Positions 24,180 through 32,763 of a DNA stretch of 64,000 bases are shown here, piece by piece (position 1 is the stretch's first letter; every line of letters begins with the position of its first letter). Source of the DNA: Planomicrobium stackebrandtii. GTDB taxonomy: Bacteria > Bacillota > Bacilli > Bacillales_A > Planococcaceae. The stretch is taken from the NCBI RefSeq assembly GCF_030814955.1, contig NZ_JAUSWB010000006.1, positions 62,001-126,000 on the forward strand, read 5' to 3'. The notes below the pieces were generated by a model. The model saw only the letters and a list, made by a program, of their open reading frames with translations. It made no database searches and had not been told where the DNA came from. The position numbers and the translations under genes were made by a program.

Positions 24180-24475
24180 AATGCAAAAATCCCCGCAACC
24201 AGATAATTAATCTGATTGCGGGGACGGGTTAAAACCGCGGTACCACCACGCATTAATGCAATAAATTTCTGCACTCACTTAAACAGGCTCTTCGCCTTTC
24301 CCTTTAACGCAGGGCTTACGTCTCCCTTACTCGCTTCCGCTTTCAGGACAGCTCTCCTAAGTCCATTCGCGCAGTTCACCCAATCAGCTTCCACCAGCCG
24401 CTGACTCTCTAAATGGATCTCCCTGCCTACTCGTCTCAATCCTCGATTTATACACTCTTCTATTCTAGTCTTCTC
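24180..24475 (-). promoter_or_regulatory. T-box riboswitch, tryptophan specifier, with terminator
   Basis: Minus-strand leader of the trp operon. In order: AG-box region GAGGATTGAGACGAGTAG, stem I with AGAGAGTCAGCGGCTGGTGGAAGC, specifier segment GAA-TGG-ACTT (TGG at 24365-24363), the T-box proper GTGGTGGTACCGCGG (about 24239-24253), and a terminator CCCCGCAATCAGAT / ATCTGGTTGCGGGG followed by ATTTTT (24187-24223). Uncharged tRNA-Trp should pair with UGG and with the T-box bulge and switch to the antiterminator, turning on trpD-C-FB-A. This replaces the TRAP control known in B. subtilis. Confidence 0.93.
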
Positions 24476-24560
24476 TAGGCTCTTCTCTCAAAAGGACTTG
24501 CTTCTCGTACAACAAGTTGACCCTTATCTTAAAAGGTTTTGTTTATTCTGTCAAGTAAAA

Positions 24561-24682
24561 GAAAAGCGGAGGCGCCCGTGGAGGTCCGACGGGCATAAGA
24601 CGCTCCGGCGAAACGGTGTTTCTTCAGCCGTACAGCTGGAGTGACTTATGACCCTAGGACCTGGGCGCTGGAGTCTGGACAA
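24561..24682 (+). repeat. GC-rich interspersed repeat, single unit
   Basis: A complete unit from GAAAAGCGGAGGCGCCC to GGAGTCTGGACAA with the inner pair GGGCATAAGAC / GACTTATGACCC. A degraded start of another unit follows (24685-24720). It fills the gap between the T-box promoter side and the acyl-CoA synthetase terminator. Confidence 0.8.
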
Positions 24683-24720
24683 TGAAGAAATGCGGAGGAA
24701 GTCGTGTAGCCCGACAAAGA

Positions 24721-24758
24721 AAAACGCAAGCACCCATTTCCCTCTGGCACCTGCGTTT
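24721..24758 (-). terminator. Terminator of the beta-oxidation-type operon
   Basis: On the minus strand AAACGCAGGTGCC pairs with GGGTGCTTGCGTTTTT, 13 nt after the last stop codon. Confidence 0.75.
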
Positions 24759-24771
24759 GAACAAATATTAA

Positions 24772-26388
24772 TCACTGATAATAGCCATCCAGTTCTTTTC
24801 GCAAAGCTGCTTTGAGGAATTTCCCGACGGAAGTTTTCGGCACTTCTTTCAAAAAGACCACATCGTCCGGAACCCACCATTTGGCGAATTGGCTCTCCAG
24901 ATAGGTCAGCAATTCCGCTTTCATCGCCTCATCTTCAGCATGCCCTTCTTTTAGGACGACACAGGCAAGGGGCCGTTCAAGCCACTTTTCATGAGGGATT
25001 GCGACAACTGCTGCTTCGAAAACGGCGCCATGGGTCATCAGCGCATTTTCCAGATCAACCGAGGAAATCCATTCGCCGCCGCTCTTGATCAAGTCTTTTG
25101 TTCGGTCCGTCAACTTGATATAGCCGTCCGGCTCAATGACGGCAATGTCACCCGTATAAAGCCAGCCGTCTTTAAAAGCGTCTTCGGTCCGTTCGTCCTT
25201 ATAATATTCATTGGCGATCCATGCACCTTTGACATTCAGTTCGCCCATCGTTTCGCCGTCCCAAGGAGCCTCACCGTTTTCGTTGACGATTCGCACTTCC
25301 AGCCCCGGCATCGGCAATCCTGCCATTGACCGGCGTTCGATGCGCTCATCCATCGTCATATCGGCCATTGCAGACGTTGTAATAGCCAAACTGACAAGCG
25401 GTGAAGTTTCCGTCATGCCATATCCGGTCACAAACGGCACAGCGTATTTTTCTTCAAATGCCCGGATCAACCCTTTCGGCGAAGCTGATCCGCCGCAGAT
25501 GATCATCCGCAGCGTTTCAATGTTGCGCGGGTTGGCTTCCAGCTCTTTGAGAACGCCCAGCCAGATAGTCGGGACACCGGCAGTCAACGTAACTTTTTCC
25601 GATTCGATCAAATCCAGCAGCATGCCAGGAGCAAACCCTGGTCCCGGCAATACTTGCGTAGTGCCGAACAGGACACTTGCAAACGGCAGCCCCCATGCAT
25701 TGGCATGGAACATCGGGACGATGGATAATGCAATATCGCGTTCAGACAAGCCCATTGCATCGGACATGCCGAGTGCATAACTGTGCAGCACCAATCCCCG
25801 GTGTGTGTAGACGACGCCTTTCGGATTGCCGGTCGTCGCCGATGTGTAGCACATGCCAGCCGGCGTATTTTCGTCCAGATCTTCCGGGAATTCAAAACTG
25901 CCATCCTCTGCCGCCAGCAATTCTTCATACGAGTAAACATTTTCAAGCGACGTGTCCGGCAAATCCATCCCGTCTTTCATGACAACAAAATGCTTGACCG
26001 ATTTCAGCATCGGCGCCAGTTTTTCAATCAACGGGAACAAGTCGTGGTCGACCAACAAGATTTCATCTTCGGCATGGTTGATGACGTAGGCAATATGCTC
26101 TGGTGACAGGCGGATATTAATCATATGAAGAATGGCACCCGCTCCCGGCACCCCAAAATACAGTTCCAGGTGGCGGTGATGATTCCAGGCAAAACTTCCG
26201 ACTTTCGTACCGTGCTTCATACCGATTTTGCTTAAAGCAGCAGCCAATTTGCGTGTGCGTACCGCAAACTCTTTATAGGAAATACGGTGAATCATATTTT
26301 CTCCGGTTCGTGAAACAATCAATTTTTCCGGAAAGTAGCGCTCTGCTCTTTTTACGAAAGATGATAATAATAACGGCGAATCCATCAT
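24772..26388 (-). CDS. Acyl-CoA synthetase (AMP-forming, medium/long-chain fatty acid type)
   Basis: 538 aa of the ANL superfamily. Signature A3 is YTSATTGNPKGVVYTHRG, A5 GYGMTETSPL, A7/A8 ELNVKGAWIANEYYKDERTEDAFKDGWLYTGDIAVIEPDGYIKLTDRTKDLIKSGGEWIS, and the catalytic C-terminal lysine is in KTSVGKFLKAALRK. It activates a free carboxylic acid to its CoA thioester at the cost of ATP. The sequence resembles the AlkK/medium-chain group. Last gene of a five-gene operon, with a four-base overlap to the CoA-transferase gene. Confidence 0.92.
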   Translation of the reverse strand: MMDSPLLLSSFVKRAERYFPEKLIVSRTGENMIHRISYKEFAVRTRKLAAALSKIGMKHGTKVGSFAWNHHRHLELYFGVPGAGAILHMINIRLSPEHIAYVINHAEDEILLVDHDLFPLIEKLAPMLKSVKHFVVMKDGMDLPDTSLENVYSYEELLAAEDGSFEFPEDLDENTPAGMCYTSATTGNPKGVVYTHRGLVLHSYALGMSDAMGLSERDIALSIVPMFHANAWGLPFASVLFGTTQVLPGPGFAPGMLLDLIESEKVTLTAGVPTIWLGVLKELEANPRNIETLRMIICGGSASPKGLIRAFEEKYAVPFVTGYGMTETSPLVSLAITTSAMADMTMDERIERRSMAGLPMPGLEVRIVNENGEAPWDGETMGELNVKGAWIANEYYKDERTEDAFKDGWLYTGDIAVIEPDGYIKLTDRTKDLIKSGGEWISSVDLENALMTHGAVFEAAVVAIPHEKWLERPLACVVLKEGHAEDEAMKAELLTYLESQFAKWWVPDDVVFLKEVPKTSVGKFLKAALRKELDGYYQ

Positions 26389-27368
26389 GTCACATCTGAC
26401 TCCTTTTTCGTTTTATTTCGCTCAATGAAAAACGGGTGCTTGTGCCGCTCATGAGCCTTTAATACAGGCGCGAGGCAGGCATCCACTTGGAGCGAAGCCC
26501 CGTACCATTCCTGCCAGTCTTTTGATTTGAAAAATGCTGCGACTTCCTGGTGTTCTGGACTTCCCAATGGCTTTTCTCCCCACTTTACCCAATCCGGCCG
26601 GTGGGCAAAGTGGCAAAAAACCTGCCAAAACTTGTCTTCTAATGCCCCTAAAGTTATGTAGCGCCCGTCTTTTGTTTCGTAAATGGCGTAGCTGATCCGG
26701 GCGCCGCCGATTTCCGGGATGCCGCTATCTGAAACACCGGCTTCGTGGTAGATGTCATGATTGCCGAGAAATTCCGCCATGACTTCAGCCAAAGCAATAT
26801 CCAAGTATTGCCCCTTTCCAGTGCGGAACTTTTTCAATAGCGCAGCAAGCAGCTGTTCTGAAGCGATCAAACCTCCAGTAAAATCAGCGAAGGTATTCGT
26901 TGGATGAATGGGCCTGCCAGAATCATCGCTTAATTGCTCCAAGGCACCTGACAAAGCCATATAGTTCAAGTCATGGCTTCCCAATTCCGCCATTTCACCT
27001 GTTTGGCCATAACCTGATAGCGAGCAATAAACCAAATCCGGCTTAACCGTTTTTAGGCTGTCATAATCCAGACCCAGCTTCTTCATGACACCCGGCCGGA
27101 ACGTCTCAATCAACGCATCTGCACCTTTGACCAAATCCATCATTTCCAGACGGCCTTCCGGAGATTTCAAGTCGATATGAACAATCGTTTTGCCACGATT
27201 GTTCGCCGCATGGACGTGCCCTCCACTCATATAGCGGGCAGGGTCGCCGTCTGGCGGCTCTATTTTAATGACTTCTGCACCCAGTTCAGCAAGCCGCATT
27301 CCCGCATAAGGCCCGGGAACATAATAAGTGACATCCAGGATCCGTACACCTTTTAGTGCATCTTTCAT
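26385..27368 (-). CDS. CoA-transferase family III (CaiB/BaiF) or alpha-methylacyl-CoA racemase
   Basis: 327 aa. Family pattern: LKGVRILDVTYYVPGPYAGMRLAELGAEVIKIEPPDGDPAR, VHIDLKSPEGRLEMMDLVKGADALIETFRPGVMKKLGLDYDSLK, YCSLSGYGQTG, and the AspGlu-region SHDLNYMALSGALEQLSD. The loop after SGYGQTG has HDLNY, more like racemases (which carry a His/Asp pair there) than like formyl-CoA transferases. In an operon with an acyl-CoA dehydrogenase, a racemase for 2-methylacyl-CoA from branched chains is plausible. Length (327) is at the short end, as in racemases. Confidence 0.85.
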   Translation of the reverse strand: MKDALKGVRILDVTYYVPGPYAGMRLAELGAEVIKIEPPDGDPARYMSGGHVHAANNRGKTIVHIDLKSPEGRLEMMDLVKGADALIETFRPGVMKKLGLDYDSLKTVKPDLVYCSLSGYGQTGEMAELGSHDLNYMALSGALEQLSDDSGRPIHPTNTFADFTGGLIASEQLLAALLKKFRTGKGQYLDIALAEVMAEFLGNHDIYHEAGVSDSGIPEIGGARISYAIYETKDGRYITLGALEDKFWQVFCHFAHRPDWVKWGEKPLGSPEHQEVAAFFKSKDWQEWYGASLQVDACLAPVLKAHERHKHPFFIERNKTKKESDVT

Positions 27369-28517
27369 TTACAGCCCCATCCGCTTGGCAATAATGGTTT
27401 TCATGATTTCATTGGAACCGGCATAGATTGCAGCTACCGGAATATCCCGGTACCGGCGCGCAATTTTATATTCTTCCATATATCCATATCCACCGTGCAA
27501 TTGCATGCATTCTCCAGAAATCTTTTTGGCTGTGTCAGTCAGCCAGTATTTTGCCATCGATACCTTGGAAACAATATCTTTTCCAGCCATATGGTCTTCA
27601 ATCAATGATTCCAAGAATGAGTGGCCCAGTTCGATTTCCGTCGCCATTTCCACCAGTTTGAACTGCGAATTCTGAAACGAGCCAATCGGCTTGCCGAATG
27701 CTTTTCTTGACTTTACATATTCCAACGTCATTTCAAGCATATCCTCAGAAGCCACCTGTGCCGCTAATGCGACTACCAGACGCTCCTGCTGCAGTTTTTC
27801 CATCAAATAGGTAAAGCCTTTATTTTCTTCGCCGATTAAATTCGAAGCAGGGACGACGCAATCCTCAAAATACAGTTCGGACGTATCCTGTGCATGAAGG
27901 CCTACCTTATCGAGCTTGCGCCCTTTCGTAAAGCCAGGCGTCCCTTCTTCTACCATCAAAAGAGAAATTCCACGGTGCTTCGGCTCTGCCTTTGGATCGG
28001 TTTTTACGACCACCAGCACCAACGTCGAATTGATGCCATTGGTGATGAAGGTCTTCTGGCCATTGACAATATAGTCGTCACCCTCCCGCACAGCCGTAGC
28101 CGATATATTCGCGAGATCAGATCCGGCTCCCGGTTCTGTCATGGCGATGGCTGTGATGTGGTCGCCAGAAATGCAGCCCGGCAGCCAGCGCTGTTTTTGT
28201 TCCTCATTTCCATACGCTTCAATATAAGGGACGGTAATATCATTGTGCAGTCCGACCCCGGTCAGACTGGCACCTACTCGTTCCATTTCTTCTCCGATGA
28301 CAACTGCGTAACGGAAATCAAGGCCAAGGCCGCCATATCGCTCTTCTACCTGCGGACTCAAGAAACCCATATCGCCAAGCTTTTTCCAGAACGACTTGGG
28401 GATTAGACGATCCCTTTCCCACTGGTCATAGTACGGGACCGCTTCTTTTTCTAGAAATTTACGCAAGGATTTTCGAAACATTACATGCTCTTCTTCTTCA
28501 AAACGGTATTTCGCCAT
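27369..28517 (-). CDS. Acyl-CoA dehydrogenase
   Basis: 382 aa, FAD enzyme making trans-2-enoyl-CoA. Signature 1 AIAMTEPGAGSDLANISATAVREGDDYIVNGQKTFITNG binds FAD; signature 2 is QLHGGYGYMEEYKIARRYRD; the catalytic base is the Glu of IYAGSNEIMKTIIAKRMGL. Ribosome-binding site AAGGGGG directly abuts an ATG at 28526, so the ATG at 28517 with proper spacing is taken as start. Third gene of the operon; 14 bp after the dehydrogenase (SDR) gene. Confidence 0.93.
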   Translation of the reverse strand: MAKYRFEEEEHVMFRKSLRKFLEKEAVPYYDQWERDRLIPKSFWKKLGDMGFLSPQVEERYGGLGLDFRYAVVIGEEMERVGASLTGVGLHNDITVPYIEAYGNEEQKQRWLPGCISGDHITAIAMTEPGAGSDLANISATAVREGDDYIVNGQKTFITNGINSTLVLVVVKTDPKAEPKHRGISLLMVEEGTPGFTKGRKLDKVGLHAQDTSELYFEDCVVPASNLIGEENKGFTYLMEKLQQERLVVALAAQVASEDMLEMTLEYVKSRKAFGKPIGSFQNSQFKLVEMATEIELGHSFLESLIEDHMAGKDIVSKVSMAKYWLTDTAKKISGECMQLHGGYGYMEEYKIARRYRDIPVAAIYAGSNEIMKTIIAKRMGL

Positions 28518-28531
28518 CCTGTTCATCCCCC

Positions 28532-29302
28532 TTATTTCGGCTGCATCCGGATTGCTCCGTCGAGTCGGATTGTTTCGCCATTCAGCATCGGGTTTTCCGT
28601 AATGCTTTCCACCAATAGTGCATATTCGGCAGGTTTTCCGAGGCGCGCCGGAAACGGCACTGCTGCAGACAATGAAACGATTGCCGCATCTGGCAGCCCT
28701 TCCACCATCGGCGTCTCCATCAAACCGGGTGCAATCGCCATGACTCGAATCCCGTCTCTGGCAAGTTCCCGGGCAATCGGCAGGGTCATGGACACCACAC
28801 CGCCTTTTGATGCACTGTAGGCCGCCTGTCCAATTTGCCCTTCGAAAGCTGCAACAGATGCCGTCGAAATGATGACTCCCCGTTCACCTTCTTGGTTTGG
28901 TTCGTTTTTCTGCATAGCAGCTGCCGCAATGCGGATAACATTAAAACTGCCAATCAAGTTTACTTTGACAACTTTTTCAAACTGCTCTAATGCCATCGGC
29001 GTACCTTTGGATAGCACTTTTCCGGGAGTGCCGATGCCCGCACAATTGACCACTAAGTCGATGCCGCCGAATTGTTCGAGCGTTTCGCTGATATTCTGTT
29101 CGACCTGTTTCGCATCCGTCACATCGGTTTCTTTATAGATAACCGACTCTTCGCCCAATTCTTGAATTAGCACCCTTGCCCGCTCCGCATTCAAATCAAA
29201 AATAGCCGCTTTACCCCCGCTTCCTGCTATACGCCGCACCGTTGCTTCTCCAAGCCCTGATGCTCCGCCCGTAACCACTGCTTTAACCTGTGAAAATTTC
29301 AT
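28532..29302 (-). CDS. Short-chain dehydrogenase, 3-hydroxyacyl-CoA dehydrogenase type II (HSD10-like)
   Basis: 256 aa SDR: NAD-binding TGGASGLGEATVRRIAGSG, NCAGIGTPGKVL, catalytic Ser/Tyr/Lys in STASVAAFEGQIGQAAYSASKGG, and APGLMETPM. The extended SDR signature with the AAAAMQKN insertion before the Ser motif matches type II 3-hydroxyacyl-CoA dehydrogenases, the step before thiolysis. The open frame runs on upstream into the thiolase gene in another frame, but AAGGGGG lies 6-7 nt before the ATG at 29302, fixing the start there. Confidence 0.9.
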   Translation of the reverse strand: MKFSQVKAVVTGGASGLGEATVRRIAGSGGKAAIFDLNAERARVLIQELGEESVIYKETDVTDAKQVEQNISETLEQFGGIDLVVNCAGIGTPGKVLSKGTPMALEQFEKVVKVNLIGSFNVIRIAAAAMQKNEPNQEGERGVIISTASVAAFEGQIGQAAYSASKGGVVSMTLPIARELARDGIRVMAIAPGLMETPMVEGLPDAAIVSLSAAVPFPARLGKPAEYALLVESITENPMLNGETIRLDGAIRMQPK

Positions 29303-29330
29303 CGTCATCCCCCTTAAGTCTCCAACCATT

Positions 29331-30479
29331 TTAAAGTCTTTCAATAATAGTGGCGTTTGCCATTCCCATGCCTTCACAGATTGCCAGCAGACCATAGCGG
29401 CTGTTGGAGCGTTCCAGTTCGTGCAGCAAGGACACCAGTAATTTGGTTCCTGTCGCACCAAGCGGATGGCCAAGCGCAATGGCGCCTCCGTTGACATTCA
29501 GCTTGTCGGGATCTCCCTCAATATCATGCAGCCATGCAAGCGGGACCGGCGCAAATGCTTCATTGACTTCATAGCGGTCTATGTCGCCGATTGTGAGACC
29601 TGCTTTTTCCAGTACTTTTTTCGTAGCCGCTATCGGACCTGTCAGCATTAAGGTTGGATCAGACCCGACCACCGTGCGAGCCAGTATCCGCGCTTTCGGC
29701 TTTAACCCCAGTTCCCGTGCTTTCTCAGCCGACATTAAAAGGACGGCAGAAGCACCATCACTCATTTGGCTGGCATTGCCTGCGGTAATCACACCATTCT
29801 CATCAAAGACAGTTTTCAGGCCACCCAGAACTTCCATCGTCGTTCCAGGACGCGGACCTTCATCAACAGCAGCAATTTGTGTTTCACCATTTTCTCCTTG
29901 AATTTCAATCGGCACAATTTCCCGCTCGTACCGTCCCGCCTGAATAGCATTTTGGGCTCGCTGATGGCTTTGCACCGCATAAGCATCAAGCTGTTCCCGG
30001 TTGAATCCCCATTTTTCAGCGATGCGTTCTGCGGACAATCCCTGGTTGATAATTTCGTATTGATCTGTCAGCTTCTCGCTCGGCGTTGCCCCTTGCATAT
30101 TGGAAAACATCGGCACGCGTGTCATGCTTTCGACACCGCCCGCGATGACAATGTCCATGTCTCCCGACAAAATTGCCTGCGCCCCGAAATGTACAGCTTG
30201 CTGGCTCGATCCGCATTGACGATCAATGGTAACGCCCGGCACATGATCCGGAAAGCCGGCAATCAATGCCGCGGTGCGCGCAATATTGCCCCCTTGCTCA
30301 CCCGCCTGCGAAACACAGCCCAAAATAATATCTTCTACATCACCTTTATCCAAGCCGGCACGCTTTACCAGTTCTTCCAGCACCAAAGCCGCCAGCTCAT
30401 CTGGACGCGTTGAGGCAAAGAAACCTTTTCTCCTTCCAACAGGTGAACGAACTCCTTCTATAATTACCACTTCTCTCAT
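29331..30479 (-). CDS. Thiolase (acetyl-CoA acyltransferase)
   Basis: 382 aa. Active-site Cys in TIDRQCGSSQQAVHFGAQAILSGDMD, the His of NEAFAPVP, and the C-terminal CEGMGMANATIIERL with the second Cys; GGAIALGHPLGATGTKLL is the third signature. It cleaves 3-ketoacyl-CoA with CoA, or acts in reverse. The frame opens at 30518, but GAGGTGA lies just before the ATG at 30479 (MREVVIIEGVRSPVG), which matches the family N-terminus. First gene of the operon thiolase - SDR - acyl-CoA dehydrogenase - CoA-transferase III - acyl-CoA synthetase. Confidence 0.93.
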   Translation of the reverse strand: MREVVIIEGVRSPVGRRKGFFASTRPDELAALVLEELVKRAGLDKGDVEDIILGCVSQAGEQGGNIARTAALIAGFPDHVPGVTIDRQCGSSQQAVHFGAQAILSGDMDIVIAGGVESMTRVPMFSNMQGATPSEKLTDQYEIINQGLSAERIAEKWGFNREQLDAYAVQSHQRAQNAIQAGRYEREIVPIEIQGENGETQIAAVDEGPRPGTTMEVLGGLKTVFDENGVITAGNASQMSDGASAVLLMSAEKARELGLKPKARILARTVVGSDPTLMLTGPIAATKKVLEKAGLTIGDIDRYEVNEAFAPVPLAWLHDIEGDPDKLNVNGGAIALGHPLGATGTKLLVSLLHELERSNSRYGLLAICEGMGMANATIIERL

Positions 30480-30586
30480 ACTCTTCACCTCACCACTTAT
30501 TTTTGAATCCACTTTCATTTAGCTGAATTGAATGACTATTCACTCATTAAGATTATTGTACAAGAACCCTATGGCAAATGCTACAA

Positions 30587-31140
30587 GAAAAGCGCAGGCA
30601 GCCGTTAAGCTCCGACAAGCGCTGGAGGCCTTACCGGTAATGGCGGTCTTAGCCGTTGCCGGTAAGGCTGAAGCGACTCGAGGGGCTGGCTTGCCGGAGT
30701 CTGGACAATTAGAAAAGCGGAAGCACCCATGTAGCTCTGATGGGCATAAGACGAACCAGCGAAGTGGCGCACTTTGCCACACAGCTGGAGTGGCTTATGA
30801 CCCTAGGACCTAGGCGCCGGAGTCTGGACAATCAGAAAAGCGCAGGCAGCCGTTAAGCTCCGACAAGCGCTGGAGGCCTTACCGGTAATGGCGGTCTTTA
30901 GCCGTTGCCGGTAAGGCTGAAGCGACTCGAGGGGCTGGCTTGCCAGAGTCTGGACAATCAGAAAAGCGCAGGCAGCCGTTAAGCTCCGACAAGCGCTGGA
31001 GGCCTTACCGGTAATGGCGGTCTTTAGCCGTTGCCGGTAAGGCTGAAGCGACTCGAGGGGCTGGCTTGCCGGAGTCTGGACAATCAGAAAAGCGGAAGCG
31101 CCCATGTAGCTCCGACGGGCATAAGACGAACCAGCAACGC
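30587..31140 (+). repeat. GC-rich interspersed repeat cluster with a distinct subtype
   Basis: Five units: subtype A at 30587-30708, 30835-30957 and 30961-31083 (nearly identical to one another); the common type at 30712-30831 and a truncated common unit at 31087-31140. Subtype A keeps the ends GAAAAGCGCAGGC and GGAGTCTGGACAA, but its middle differs (GACAAGCGCTGGAGGCCTT, ACCGGTAATGGCGGT, TTGCCGGTAAGGCTGAAGCG). Units are 3-4 nt apart. This is all that lies between the thiolase operon promoter and the opuC-like terminator. Confidence 0.85.
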
Positions 31141-31170
31141 ACTGGTCTGTACCACGCTTCAGTATTCTTG

Positions 31171-31206
31171 AACAAAAAAATTCCGCAGCTTTAGCCGCGG
31201 AATCGT
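31171..31206 (-). terminator. Terminator of the opuC-like operon
   Basis: On the minus strand GATTCCGCGGCT pairs with AGCTGCGGAATTTTTTTG. Confidence 0.85.
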
Positions 31207-31209
31207 TTC

Positions 31210-32112
31210 TTACTCTTCAATTAGCCCTTTTTCAATCAGGAACTCACGAGCAACATCGCTCGCTACTTCTTGGTCTACATCAATCCGCGAGTTCATGGCC
31301 AGCATTTCTTCTTCACTGATTTGCCCTGCCAATCCGCTCAATACTTCCTCAAGCTCCGGGTATTCTTCAAGTGTTTCCATTCGCACGACAGGCACCGCGT
31401 CGTATTTCGGGAAGAACGAAAGATCGTCTTCTGTAGTGGCAAGATCAAATAATTCAATGCGGCTGTCTGTTGTGAAAGCCGGAATGACATCGACTTCTCC
31501 ACTTTGGACAGCTTCATACATGATGGCCGGATCAAAACTTTCCGTAGCTGAAAACTCAAATGGATACGTGGCGACGAGGTCATCAAAACCATCACCTTGA
31601 CGTTCATAGAAAGGATGCGGTGCACCGAAACGCATAGTTTCTGATTTCGAGAGTTCCGCTAAATCCGAATACGTTTCTGCATTATAACCGCTGTCTTTTG
31701 AAAACGCCAAAGTATAGCCATTTTCAAAACCAAGCGGCTCCAGCCAAGTAGCCCCTAAAGTATCTTCATAGCCTGCTCTGACAATCTCCAGCACTTCTTC
31801 CGAGGTCTGTCCAGGCACTGATTCTTCCTTCAAGACATCTTTAAGTCCTGTCCCCGTATATTCCACGTACATATCGATGTCGCCATCCTCCAAAGCAGGA
31901 GTTAAAATCGCCACTTCTCCCAGGCCATCTTCGTACTCCACCGTGTATTCGGAATTCGCTTCAATATATTGCCCGAGAATATGAGGCAAAATATACTGCT
32001 CTGTCCATGGCTTGCCGCCGATTACCAGCGGTTCCGATTCACCTCCACCTGATCCGCATCCTGCAATGACCGCTGTTCCCGCCATTAAAATACCTAATGC
32101 CGCTTTCTTCAT
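31210..32112 (-). CDS. opuCC: Glycine betaine/choline-type ABC transporter substrate-binding lipoprotein
   Basis: 300 aa. Signal MKKAALGILMAGTAVIAGC ends in lipobox IAGC, so it is anchored outside the membrane. The mature part is an OpuAC/ProX-type binding protein: PLVIGGKPWTEQYILPHILGQYIEANSEYTVEYEDGLG, DMYVEYTGTGLKDVL, and QSGEVDVIPAFTTDSRIELFDL. It belongs to the choline/betaine (OpuBC/OpuCC/OsmF) group. Third gene of an ATPase-permease-binding protein operon. Confidence 0.88.
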   Translation of the reverse strand: MKKAALGILMAGTAVIAGCGSGGGESEPLVIGGKPWTEQYILPHILGQYIEANSEYTVEYEDGLGEVAILTPALEDGDIDMYVEYTGTGLKDVLKEESVPGQTSEEVLEIVRAGYEDTLGATWLEPLGFENGYTLAFSKDSGYNAETYSDLAELSKSETMRFGAPHPFYERQGDGFDDLVATYPFEFSATESFDPAIMYEAVQSGEVDVIPAFTTDSRIELFDLATTEDDLSFFPKYDAVPVVRMETLEEYPELEEVLSGLAGQISEEEMLAMNSRIDVDQEVASDVAREFLIEKGLIEE

Positions 32113-32124
32113 TCTAATTTCCCC

Positions 32125-32763
32125 CTATGTTTTTAAGCCTTTTGGTGTCGCTCTTTTTTCAATCCACTTCAAGATTTGATCAAATCCAATTGCCAGTAAA
32201 GCAACAGGAAGCGCACCTGCCAGTACTAACGAGTTATTATACGATTGCAAGCCACGGTAAATGATGTCACCCAAGCCGCCTGCCCCAACAAATGTGGCAA
32301 GTGTCGCGATTCCGACCGTCAATACCGTCGCTGTCCGAACCCCTGCCATGATAAAAGGCAATGCTAAGGGCAACTCAATTTGGCGCAAAATTTGCATCCG
32401 GGTCATACCCATTCCCCGGCCGGCTTCGATGGTCGAACCATCGACACCGACGATTCCAGCATAAGTGTTCCGCAGAATCGGCAGCAGCGCATAGATAATG
32501 AGTGCGATTAACGCAGTTGGAGAGCCGATTCCCAAAATCGGTACCAAAAAGCCGAACAATGCAAGGCTTGGTATCGTCTGGAAAACTGCCGTTACCCCAA
32601 TAATCGGTTCAGCGTAACGGCGGTAGCGCGTAATAATAATTCCCAAAGGCAATGCAATGGCAATGCCGATTGCCACCGCCACAAATGACAGGTAGATATG
32701 TTCCAATAATGCACTGATAATCATATCTTGCCGGCTGACAAGGGTATCCAAAAAATTACTCAT
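32125..32763 (-). CDS. opuCB: Osmoprotectant ABC transporter permease
   Basis: 212 aa with five or six membrane spans and the EAA-type loop EAGRGMGMTRMQILRQIELPLALPFIMAGVRTATV that contacts the ATPase. Strong similarity in pattern to OpuCB/OpuBB. Start overlaps the ATPase stop by four bases. Classical opuB/opuC operons have a second permease gene after the binding protein; none is present here. Confidence 0.9.
   Translation of the reverse strand: MSNFLDTLVSRQDMIISALLEHIYLSFVAVAIGIAIALPLGIIITRYRRYAEPIIGVTAVFQTIPSLALFGFLVPILGIGSPTALIALIIYALLPILRNTYAGIVGVDGSTIEAGRGMGMTRMQILRQIELPLALPFIMAGVRTATVLTVGIATLATFVGAGGLGDIIYRGLQSYNNSLVLAGALPVALLAIGFDQILKWIEKRATPKGLKT

Noticed and set aside
30532-31105. 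Open frames on both strands across the repeats near 31 kb
   Set aside because: They are translations of near-identical repeat units and have no start signals.
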